Both the position numbers and the translations under genes were made by a program. Below the pieces are notes generated by a model, which was not told where the DNA came from, ran no database searches, and saw only the letters and a list, made by a program, of their open reading frames with translations. From CAZOIA01 sp964579675 (GTDB taxonomy: Bacteria; Planctomycetota; Phycisphaerae; UBA1845; PWPN01), in the NCBI GenBank assembly GCA_964579675.1, contig CAZOIA010000240.1, positions 1-7,584 of the forward strand: a stretch of DNA of 7,584 nucleotides, in the 5' to 3' direction. This document shows positions 1-6,800 of the stretch, piece after piece. The stretch's first letter is position 1. Every line of letters starts with the position of its first letter.

Positions 1-256
1 CCTATCTTTTTGCCATCAAATCTCCAGATTCCCCAATTGGCGGTACACTACGCAGCAATTCCGGGTCCATAACAGAATCGGCGGGCGTGAGAACCTGTGG
101 GGTGGGCGGTCCCCCGCCGCTGGATTGCCAAGGTCCCGCCAAGCAGACCCGCACCATGAGCGAGTTGGGCTCTGATCGGGCCGGAACTAGCTCTGATCGC
201 GCCGGAGGCCGCTAAGTGTATTGAACCACCGAGAATCTTGGATTCTGTTCACGGTT
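1..256. other. left-edge stretch with no convincing gene
   Basis: No reading frame here looks like a real gene. Forward frame 3 is open from the edge to a TAA at 213-215 (about 70 codons), and a reverse frame is open from an ATG at 157 down to a TAG at 2-4 (51 codons). Both have codon third positions much less GC-biased than the clear genes in this window, and neither gives a product I recognise. The forward frame could be the tail of a gene that starts outside the window. A short hairpin (AGAATC-TTG-GATTCT, 232-246) lies just past the stop of the reverse gene that ends at 257. It has no T-run and is not a convincing terminator. Confidence 0.4.
169..206. repeat. short tandem repeat, two 17-bp units
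   Basis: GCTCTGATCGGGCCGGA at 169-185 is repeated as GCTCTGATCGCGCCGGA at 190-206. The match is 16 of 17 bases and the period is 21 bases. The period is a multiple of three, so in forward frame 3 it would encode a repeated SDRAG, but that frame is not a convincing gene. It may be a remnant of replication slippage. Confidence 0.6.
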
Positions 257-565
257 TCATCCTGCTTCGGCGAGGCCGGAAACCCGTGCGAGCCGGATGA
301 AGTCGGTATCGATTCGAGCGATTATGCGGTCGAGGGGGTGAGCGGGCGTCAGGAAGCGGGAGGTGTCAGCCGCGGTGAGCCCGTCGGCCAGGTCTTTGAA
401 GACCTTGCCCGCCAGGATAGGCCCTCGAGGGACTTCCCGGAGAAATACGGCCATGGCCGCCGGCGCCTGCAGACGGGGAATGTACGCGTGTTGAGAATGA
501 GGCGGTTGATGGATCGAATGGGAGAAAGCTACCGCGTCGGCACAGGATGCTGCGATCGGGTTCAT
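257..565 (-). CDS. small hypothetical protein (102 aa)
   Basis: I do not recognise this product. The reverse-strand frame runs from an ATG at 565 to a TGA at 257-259 and gives about 102 residues. The case for a gene is a GGGAGG ribosome site five bases before the ATG and mostly G/C third codon positions in the second half, which reads as an ordinary soluble sequence (PILAGKVFKDLADGL, then LDRIIARIDTDFIRLA, both helix-like with regular hydrophobic spacing). No signal peptide or membrane segment is visible. The frame stays open upstream to 703, but that part runs through a palindrome cluster and has no ribosome site, so I chose 565. The opposite strand also has an open frame here (221-646), with arginine-rich content typical of an antisense shadow. 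It could be a lineage-specific gene, a decayed gene or chance. Confidence 0.35.
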   Translation of the reverse strand: MNPIAASCADAVAFSHSIHQPPHSQHAYIPRLQAPAAMAVFLREVPRGPILAGKVFKDLADGLTAADTSRFLTPAHPLDRIIARIDTDFIRLARVSGLAEAG

Positions 566-592
566 GCCATCCTCCCGAAAAAACGATGGCAT
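564..592 (-). promoter_or_regulatory. hairpin enclosing the ribosome site of the small ORF
   Basis: A perfect 8-bp inverted repeat (ATGCCATC at 564-571, GATGGCAT at 585-592) is separated by 13 bases. In the reverse-strand transcript the 3' arm runs up to and includes the first two bases of the start codon at 565, and the GGGAGG ribosome site straddles loop and stem. The loop also carries a run of six U. Such a fold would partly hide the start site, as in translational control by RNA structure. That role is inferred; only the complementarity is seen. Confidence 0.35.
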
Positions 593-618
593 ACGATAAC
601 CGCTTGCGCCTCCGGATC

Positions 619-686
619 GCAGGGCGAAGCCCCGCCTGGGGGGTGAGGTCGAAGCCCTGCTATACACGTACTCGCCTTCAGGCGAG
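619..686. repeat. intergenic palindrome cluster
   Basis: This sits between the end of the DUF72 gene and the small reverse ORF. GCAGGGC (619-625) is the inverted complement of GCCCTGC (654-660). CGAAGCCC occurs directly at 625-632 and 650-657. A 16-base perfect palindrome, CTCGCCTTCAGGCGAG, follows at 671-686. The TTCA centre matches the centre of the elements found inside the dnaE2-like gene. The last palindrome is 64 bases past the DUF72 stop on the reverse strand and has no T-run behind it, so it is not a clear Rho-independent terminator. The rest of 566-749 shows no gene; 695-740 is T/C-rich with repeated TTCTCA-like words. Confidence 0.45.
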
Positions 687-749
687 GGTAATCTACTTCC
701 CACCTTCTCAGCTTTTTACTTTCTCACGTTCTCACATTGCAACCACAGC

Positions 750-1754
750 TCACTCCACCCCGCCAACCACCCCCTCAATCGTTTCCACCGCGTTGCCCTC
801 GAACCGATTGTTGACGAAGGCGAACAGTGTGCGGCTGTCATCTGGCAGGCAGGAGGCCATGAGGTCGCTCAATGCGCTGCGACCCTCCGGATAAGGATCC
901 TGCACCCGCTCGTAGGGCGAGAACTCCTCCACCGCCTGCTGGTAGCTGCGTCCGGGCCGAAGGAGAAGGCGTGCCGCGGTATGGCTCGCGGTGAAGATGC
1001 CGGGGATCCGCAACTGGTCGGCCACCGACGGCATGTGCGTCCAACTGTTCAGACAGTGCGCCACCTCGTGGTCACGCAAACAGGCCAGGTAATCGCTCTC
1101 GGGCCCCACGAACCCCCGGTTGCGGACCTCGACCGCGAACCGGAAGCGGTCCAATGGAAGCCGGGACAGCATCCGGCCCAGCGCCGTCGCGAATTCCCTC
1201 GTCTCGCTAATCGGCCTGCGATGGATCGTGCCGAACTCGAAGATCAGCACCCCGAGCTTGTTCCGGTAGGGCTCCAGCCGGGCGAGCAACCGGTCACGCA
1301 CCAGTGAAGCGTCCAGGAAGTGGGCGTTTTCCCGGCCCGCTCGACCACCGTAGCGGGGCAAATCCGGAAACCGCTCAACCGTCACGTCCTCCGGCACCTT
1401 CAGGCTGAAGCGAAAGCCCTCCGGCACCTGATCGAATATCCGCTCCCACGTGGCGGAGGAGGGGAACTGATAAAACGCGAAATCCCCGCACACGGTGGGG
1501 AACACTGTCGCGTATTCCGCCAGGCACTCCTGATTGAATTTGCGTTCGGAGAACTTCCCCCGCACCTGGTAGCGAACCGGGCGGTAGACCTGTCCCAGCC
1601 AGCCCGGGTACTTCCAACTAGAGGTGCCAAGGTACACCCTGCGGGCCGCCAGCTTTCCCAGCCGATCCGCCAGGGCCACTGCCCGGGGCGGTGCCGCCGG
1701 CTCGGACGGCTCGTCCTGGCGCCCCCAGTCGAATGCCAGTTGCTCGTCGCCCAT
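750..1754 (-). CDS. DUF72 (YecE-like) family protein
   Basis: The product has 334 residues and belongs to the DUF72/YecE family, a TIM-barrel-like fold of uncertain function. The family start motif YLGTSSWKYPGWLGQVY lies at residues 41-57. It is followed by the conserved stretch around ECLAEYATVFPTV, the YQFPSSATWERIFDQVPEGF block and the SLKVPEDVT strand. Later come LIFEFGTIHRR, the RFAVEVRNR strand and the family ending FAFVNNRFEGNAVETIEG. The roughly 38 residues before the motif form a charged, proline-rich leader, and the protein is longer than typical members (about 250-270). The ATG at 1754 has GGAG nine bases upstream. It is transcribed away from the translesion-synthesis cassette through a shared control region with a near-consensus reverse promoter. 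No signal peptide is seen, so it is probably cytoplasmic. The family call is firm; the function is unknown. Confidence 0.93.
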   Translation of the reverse strand: MGDEQLAFDWGRQDEPSEPAAPPRAVALADRLGKLAARRVYLGTSSWKYPGWLGQVYRPVRYQVRGKFSERKFNQECLAEYATVFPTVCGDFAFYQFPSSATWERIFDQVPEGFRFSLKVPEDVTVERFPDLPRYGGRAGRENAHFLDASLVRDRLLARLEPYRNKLGVLIFEFGTIHRRPISETREFATALGRMLSRLPLDRFRFAVEVRNRGFVGPESDYLACLRDHEVAHCLNSWTHMPSVADQLRIPGIFTASHTAARLLLRPGRSYQQAVEEFSPYERVQDPYPEGRSALSDLMASCLPDDSRTLFAFVNNRFEGNAVETIEGVVGGVE

Positions 1755-1859
1755 CGCTGCTCACTCCGGCCGATTCGGCCTGGATGAACCCGGCTCGGCC
1801 CGGATAGATATTGTAGTATTTCGCTCCCGGCCCTTGAAGTTCGGTATTTGTTAGGATAT

Positions 1860-1889
1860 ATTATACCATGTGCCTCAGGCACTTGGCAA
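1860..1889 (-). promoter_or_regulatory. predicted sigma70-type promoter for the DUF72 gene
   Basis: On the reverse strand, TTGCCA (1889-1884, 5 of 6 to the -35 consensus) and TATAAT (1865-1860, exact -10 consensus) are separated by 18 bases. Transcription would start near 1853, giving a leader of about 100 bases before the ATG at 1754. The surrounding 1840-1930 is strikingly AT-rich for this GC-rich window. For the forward cassette I see only weaker candidates: TTGGCA (1883-1888) with TAACTT (1907-1912) at an 18-base spacing, or an isolated TATACT at 1924-1929. Confidence 0.5.
1866..1886. promoter_or_regulatory. palindromic candidate operator
   Basis: The 13-base core GTGCCT-C-AGGCAC (1870-1882) is a perfect dyad. 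It extends to CCA-N-GTGCCT-C-AGGCAC-N-TGG over 1866-1886 with one mismatched pair. It lies wholly within, and slightly past, the spacer of the reverse promoter, and overlaps the best forward -35 candidate, so a bound dimer could shut off both directions. The divergent position in front of a UmuD-like gene makes a LexA-type repressor a natural guess. The site does not match the CTGT-N8-ACAG, GAAC-N4-GTTC or GTTC-N7-GTTC LexA boxes, so the binding protein is unknown. Confidence 0.4.
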
Positions 1890-1947
1890 CGGGTGGTTTT
1901 TCTACGTAACTTTTTAATTCATATATACTTACGGAATCGAGGCCGCC

Positions 1948-2496
1948 ATGTTGGACCAACTTTGCAGCCCGGCCGGGGGCTCGTCCTCCGGGCCGGCCGA
2001 CTCGGACGCCGCCCGCTGCAGGATGGACGCGGATCCGGAGATCGGTAACTCCGGGGCGCACGCGGAGCCGGAGGTCCGCCGCTGCGAGCATGAGCGCGGC
2101 GGGAAGGGGGGCTCCGGCGGGGGTGAAGGGCCGGGTGATTTGCCAATCATCCCCGCTGGTTGGCCGGAGGAAACCGGCGATGGTTGCGTGGAGCTCGATC
2201 CGGCGGCCGTTTTGCGAGCCACCCCGCGGAGTTTCGCCCTGCGGGTTCGTGGCCAGTCGATGGTGGGTGCCGACATCTACGACGGCGACATCGTCGTGGG
2301 CGAGTTCACGCCCGAGGCCCGGCCCGGGGCGATCGTAGTCGCGCTGATCGACGGAGAGTCCACGCTCAAGCGATTGCTCATCCACCAGGGCCGGCCTTAC
2401 CTCGTTTCCGAGAATCCGAGTTGTCCCAACCTGACCCCGCTATCAGAACTGGTCATCCAGGGCGTGGTTCATGCGGTAGTGCGTCGAGTGCGATAG
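1948..2496 (+). CDS. umuD: UmuD-like S24 family self-cleaving protein
   Basis: The product has 182 residues and is a LexA/UmuD-type serine protease domain without a DNA-binding domain. In UmuD, RecA filaments trigger self-cleavage and the shortened form works with an error-prone polymerase. Residues about 65-182 form the S24 domain. A likely cleavage bond is Ala70-Gly71 in PAGWP. The nucleophile is Ser104 in VRGQSMVGADIYDGD and the general base is Lys141 in GESTLKRLL. The Ser-Lys spacing of 37 equals that of UmuD (S60, K97). Residues 1-64 are glycine/serine-rich, look disordered and contain no helix-turn-helix, so this is unlikely to be a full LexA repressor. The ATG at 1948 has GAGG five bases upstream; a TTG at codon 65 is an alternative that would remove the odd leader. 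The stop (2494-2496) is three bases before the ATG of the Y-polymerase gene, so the two are probably translationally coupled. Confidence 0.85.
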   Translation: MLDQLCSPAGGSSSGPADSDAARCRMDADPEIGNSGAHAEPEVRRCEHERGGKGGSGGGEGPGDLPIIPAGWPEETGDGCVELDPAAVLRATPRSFALRVRGQSMVGADIYDGDIVVGEFTPEARPGAIVVALIDGESTLKRLLIHQGRPYLVSENPSCPNLTPLSELVIQGVVHAVVRRVR

Positions 2497-2499
2497 TTG

Positions 2500-3789
2500 A
2501 TGGCTACTATTGAACCAATCATGCGCGCGGTTCTCCACTTTGATGCTGATGCTTTCTTTGCTTCCGTGGAGCAGGCGGCGGATCGGCATCTGCGCGGCAG
2601 GCCGGTGGCGGTGGGTGGTCTGCACCGCGGGATCGTGGCCTCGGCCAGTTACGAAGCCCGGAAGTACGGCATCTACACCCCGATGCCGATGAGCCGGGCC
2701 CGGCGGTTATGCCCGAAGCTGATCGTCGTGCCGGTACGCTTCGAGCTGTACGAACAGTTCTCCGCGAACATCTTCGGCCTGGCCGGGGAAATCACGCCCC
2801 TGGTCGAGAAGCAAAGCGTCGATGAGGGCTATCTCGACCTGACCGGCACGCGGGCTTGCCTGAAACGCGATCCGGACGCGGTGGCGGCGAAATTCCGCAC
2901 GGACGTAAAGGATTGGCTGAAGGTCACGGTCTCCCAGGGGCTTACCCGAACCAAGCTGCTCAGCCAGATCGCCAGCAAGCTGCACAAGCCCGAGGGCCTG
3001 ATCATCGTCCCGCCCCGTGAGGATCGCGAGCTGGCGTTTCTGCATCCGCTCCCGGTCGAGTGGTTGCCGGGGGTGGGCCAGGTGGGCGCTAAGCTGTTCC
3101 AATCGGCGGGGGTGACACGGATCGGCCAGGTGGCCCGGTTGCCGCTGGACTGGCTGAGCGAGCTGGTCGGTTCGGCCGCCCGTCAGCTTCGCGACTTCGC
3201 CCGCAACATCGACGATCGCCCCGTGGTCGCCACCCGGCCGGACGCCTTGTCTTTCGGCCATCAGGAAACCTTCGACGAGAACACTACCGACGCCGCATTC
3301 GTCAGGGCGGTGCTCTGCAAGCTGGCCGACCAGGCCTTCGCGCGGGTCCGGGCGGCCGGCAAACAGATCCGCACCGTTGCGATCAAGATTCGCTACACCG
3401 ACATGGATGAGCACCAGGGCCAGATGAGTTTGCCGGAGCCGACGGATGTGGAGACGCACGTTTACCCGCTGCTTTCGCGGCTGCTCGATCGGTTGTGGGA
3501 TCGACGGGTCCGAATCCGCATGGTGCAGGTCAAGCTCTCCAACGTCTACCACGGATTCAGTCAGTTGGACCTGTTCGGCATCAAACAGAAGCAGCGCGAC
3601 CTGGCCGCAGCGTGCGAGGCGATCCGCGAACGGTTCGGGCCGCGAGCACTGATGCGGGCACATGATTGGAGGTTGGCGGGGACGGGGAACGAGGAACGCG
3701 ACGAAGGGTTCAGGGTTCCGGGTTCAGCGAGCCGGCCCGTCCTCCGCCCGGTTCTCCCGGGTTCGGATGCAGCTAGCATACGAGGATAA
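2500..3789 (+). CDS. dinB: Y-family DNA polymerase, DinB/Pol IV type
   Basis: The product has 429 residues and is a translesion DNA polymerase that copies past damaged bases. The catalytic acids are present: Asp15 in HFDADAFFAS, and Asp108-Glu109 in SVDEGYLDLTG. The FF after the first Asp is the usual steric-gate position. The palm signature SQGLTRTKLLSQIASKL leads into KPEG, and the helix-hairpin-helix LPGVGQVGAKL follows. A little-finger domain comes next, with a textbook beta-clamp motif QLDLF at 355-359. Intact acids argue against ImuB, which lacks them. An ATG at 2521 fits the usual family N-terminus (MRAVLHFD) equally well; I chose 2500 because it sits three bases after the UmuD-like stop. 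The conserved part ends near HDWRL (about 3675). The last 38 or so codons run through a repeat element, so that tail is probably acquired and not functional. Confidence 0.93.
   Translation: MATIEPIMRAVLHFDADAFFASVEQAADRHLRGRPVAVGGLHRGIVASASYEARKYGIYTPMPMSRARRLCPKLIVVPVRFELYEQFSANIFGLAGEITPLVEKQSVDEGYLDLTGTRACLKRDPDAVAAKFRTDVKDWLKVTVSQGLTRTKLLSQIASKLHKPEGLIIVPPREDRELAFLHPLPVEWLPGVGQVGAKLFQSAGVTRIGQVARLPLDWLSELVGSAARQLRDFARNIDDRPVVATRPDALSFGHQETFDENTTDAAFVRAVLCKLADQAFARVRAAGKQIRTVAIKIRYTDMDEHQGQMSLPEPTDVETHVYPLLSRLLDRLWDRRVRIRMVQVKLSNVYHGFSQLDLFGIKQKQRDLAAACEAIRERFGPRALMRAHDWRLAGTGNEERDEGFRVPGSASRPVLRPVLPGSDAASIRG
3707..3727. repeat. three tandem heptamers in the dinB tail
   Basis: GGTTCAG (3707-3713), GGTTCCG (3714-3720) and GGTTCAG (3721-3727) lie head to tail just after the last conserved dinB codons, and the third runs into the left arm of the large inverted repeat. 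They encode the non-conserved tail of the polymerase. Confidence 0.6.
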
Positions 3790-3822
3790 ACCGGCCCGAG
3801 GACGGGCCGGCTCGCTGAACCC
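3720..3822. repeat. perfect 25-bp inverted repeat across the dinB end
   Basis: The left arm at 3720-3744 is the exact reverse complement of 3798-3822 (25 of 25 bases), with a 53-base spacer. The central word of each arm is GAGCCGGCCCGTCCTC or its complement. The left arm codes for the dinB tail, the dinB stop (3787-3789) is in the loop, and the right arm is in the gap before dnaE2. In mRNA this would be a very stable GC-rich stem between two genes of one operon. No T-run follows, so it is not a standard terminator. It looks like two converging copies of an interspersed repeat. Confidence 0.85.
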
Positions 3823-3841
3823 CGAGGACGGGCCGGCTCGC
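3795..3841 (+). repeat. two direct copies of a 21-bp unit before dnaE2
   Basis: An identical 21-base unit, CCCGAGGACGGGCCGGCTCG plus C, occurs at 3795-3815 and 3821-3841 with a period of 26. A shorter relative, GACGGGCCGGGC, follows at 3847-3858. The first copy is also most of the right arm of the inverted repeat, so the same word is present three times in 120 bases, once inverted and twice direct. The array ends only 24 bases before the dnaE2 start and occupies the place where its ribosome site would be expected. Confidence 0.8.
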
Positions 3842-3865
3842 GTTTTGACGGGCCGGGCGAAACAC

Positions 3866-6800
3866 ATGTACATCTCCCTCCACAATCGCTCAGCCTACTC
3901 GTTCGGCTCAGCCCTGACCATGCCGGAGCAGTTGGCTGATTTCGCGGCCAGACACCGCATGCCGGCGATTGCCCTGACCGATCTCAACGGCCTCTACGCG
4001 GCGGTGAGCTTCCAGCAGGCGTGCGATAAGGCCGGCGTCAGGCCCATCGTGGGAGCCGAGTTCATACTGGCTGATGGCGCCTCCGTCACGTTGCTGGCAA
4101 GGAGCTTGCCCGGCTACGGGAACCTGTGCCGGCTCGTCTCGCTGCAGCATTTGCGGGAACAACCGATTGACCGGATGGATTTGTGCGAACATGCGGATGA
4201 TTTGATTTGTCTGGTCGGTCATTTACCCGAACCAGCCGGTTCTGCGCCAACGAGCCGCGGGCTTCAGCCCGCGCGGCGATGCGAGCCCGCTGCACGCTCG
4301 ACATCCGTTGGAGTGGCTGCGCACGCTTCGAGCGGCGGCTCCTGGTTGGGTTTGCGCGAGGCGTTTGGCGATCGAATCTATGTGGAATTAGCGATACACA
4401 TCGCGGATGACGTACCCGCCGCCCGCCGCCAGGCTGCCGTCGCGGACGAGTTCGGGATCCCGGTCGTGGCCAGTTGCGAATCGCGCTGCCTGCGACGCGA
4501 TCAATCGCTGACCTTGCGGGCCCTGGCGTCGATCGGCACCCTGACGCTGCTGGATCACCCGCACCCGGACAAACCCGACGGGGCGTGGCATCTGCGAACG
4601 CCGGCGGAGATGGATCGGCTTTTCCGCCGCCGGCCCGACGCCCTCGCCAATACGCTGGCCGTTGCTGAGCAGTGCCACGTCGTCCTGGACCGGACGCGGA
4701 ACCGTTTTCCGCCGTTCGCTTCGCCCGACGGCCGATCCGCCGTGCAATACCTGAGGGACCTTTGTGTCGCGGGCTGCCGGCGCCGCTACGTCGAGCAGCC
4801 GCCGCAGCGCGGGATCGGCGGGAAACGCCCTACGCTTGCCGAAGCCCTGGAGCGACTCGACCGGGAGCTGGCGATCATCGAGCAGGTGCACTATGCCGAG
4901 TACTTCCTCGTGTTCCACGAGATCGCCGAGTATTGCCGCAGCCGGGGCATCGCGTCGTTGGCCCGCGGATCGGCCGCCGATTCGCTCGTCTGTTACGTCC
5001 TGGGGGTGAGCCACGCCTGCCCGTTCCGGTTCGATCTGCCCTTCGACCGGTTCCTCAATCCCGAGCGGGCCAGGTTCAGCAAGATGGCCGACATCGACCT
5101 GGACCTGCCGTGGGACCAGCGCGACGAGGTGGTGCGGTGGGTGTACGACCGGTGGGGCCACGACCACGTGGCCATGATCGGCGCGCCCAACACGTTCCAC
5201 GGTCGGGCCGCCGTCGCCGAGCTCGGCAAGGTCTTCGGTGTGCCGCCCCACGAGGTGCATCGCATTACGAGGCGGTTGCCCCGGACCGCCGCCTGGAACC
5301 TGCCCGAATCAATCGAGGCCTCGCCCGAGGCCCGGGACCTTCCTGTTCAGGATGAGCCTTACCGCACGATCCTGCGGATGGCCGGCGCGCTGGAGGGGTT
5401 GCCGCGACACTGGTCCATGCACCCGTGCGGGCTGGTGGTCGCCCCTGAACCGTTGACCGACCTGGTTCCCGTGCAGCGCTCACCCAAAGGCCCGCTCGTC
5501 GCCCAGTACGACATGGACGTGATCGAGGACCTGGGCTTCATCAAGATCGACCTGCTCGGTCAGGCCGGCCTGTCGGTGCTGCGCGACGCGGTGGCGGAGA
5601 TCGACCGTACGGACCACACCCGCATCGACCTGGAAACGGACGTTGATTACTCGGATGCGAAGACGTGGGACATGATTGCCACCGGCGGCGCCCGCGGCGT
5701 GCACCATATCGAATCGCCGGCGATGACCAGCCTGATCCGCCAGTGCAATTGCCGCGACATCGACTGCCTGACCACCGTGGTCGCGATCATCCGTCCCGGC
5801 GCCGCGAACCAGGGCAAGAAGGAGGCCTTCGCCCGGCGGTATCAGGGGTTCGAGCCGGCGAGTTATGATCACCCGTCCCTCGAGCCGGTGCTGGCCGGGA
5901 CGTTCGGCCTGATGGTCTTCGAGGAGCACATTCTGCAAACCGCGGTCGAGTTCGCGGGCATGAACCTGGGCAAGGCCGACGTCCTGCGCCGGGCCCTCAA
6001 CAAACAGGACCGGGCCATGATCGCCGAGATGAAGGCCGAGTTCTGCGCCAGTGCCCGCCGGCGCGGCCGGAGCGAGCACGAGATCGCCGCCGTCTGGCCC
6101 CGGCTGGAGGGTTTTGCGGGTTTCATGTTCAACAAGGCCCACTCGGCGGAGTACGCGGTCGAAGCGTTCCAGGGGGCGTGGCTCAAGCGCCGCCGGCCCG
6201 CACATTACTTGGCCGCGATTCTCTCGAACTACCGCGGGTTCTATGCGAATTCACCGACCTTGCCCCAGATCGTCTACGTACTGGAGGCCCTGCGGCTGGG
6301 GGTGGGTGTCCTGCCCCCCTGTGTGAACCGCTCACGTGAGCGATTCAGTGTGGAATACGTGGCGACGAGACATGGACAAGGAGCCGCGGGCTTCAGCCCG
6401 CGCGGCCAGGCGGTCGATGGGGAAAGCTTCCCGCGCCGGCGAAAGGCCGCGCAGGTGTCAAGCTGCGGCTCTTTGCGAGGTCAATATCCGCCGAACGCCT
6501 GCATCTCTAAAGAGATGGGCCGCCCGCCGTCCCGGCCCATGATCCGCATCCCCGTCACGCACATTCAGGGACTGTCGCGGGCATTTCTGGACCGCTACCT
6601 TACCCAGCGCGAAAAGGGACCGTTCGCCTCCCTGAGCGACTTCGTCCGAAGATGCCGCCCCGGTGAAGCGGAATCGCAGATGCTGCTCGACAGCGGTGCT
6701 TTGGACGGCTTCGGCAAACCGCGGCCCGCCATGTTCTGGCAGCTTCGCCGGCTGGTGCGACCCGCGGCGGCTGATCGAGCGGGATTGTGGGATGCCGACC

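Noticed and set aside
221..646. 141-codon forward frame at the left side
   Set aside because: It has no ribosome site, an arginine-rich shadow-like product, and overlaps the reverse ORF that has a good ribosome site.
1044..1057. ACTGT-TCAG-ACAGT palindrome resembling a LexA box
   Set aside because: The spacer is four bases, not eight as in CTGT-N8-ACAG, and it lies inside the DUF72 coding region far from any promoter.
1948..2496. Full LexA repressor
   Set aside because: No helix-turn-helix is present; the N-terminal 64 residues are low-complexity.
2707..3663. 318-codon open frame on the reverse strand opposite dinB
   Set aside because: It is antisense to a clear Y-family polymerase and has the composition of a high-GC shadow frame with no family motif.
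2500..3789. ImuB identity for the Y-family gene
   Set aside because: ImuB lacks the catalytic acids; here Asp15, Asp108 and Glu109 are all present, together with the DinB-like palm signature.
3662..3865. Fusion or overlap of dinB and dnaE2 through the open frame upstream of ATG 3866
   Set aside because: That part of the frame overlaps dinB codons and the repeat island and has no DnaE similarity; MYISLHNRS at 3866 matches the family start.
4388..5260. 290-codon open frame on the reverse strand opposite dnaE2
   Set aside because: The forward strand encodes conserved DnaE motifs throughout; the reverse product is His/Arg/Val-rich and unrecognisable.
6329..6342. 14-base perfect palindrome CGCTCACGTGAGCG in dnaE2
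   Set aside because: It encodes the conserved-looking VNRSRERFSVE stretch and is probably chance within coding sequence, although it is close to copy 2 of the repeat.
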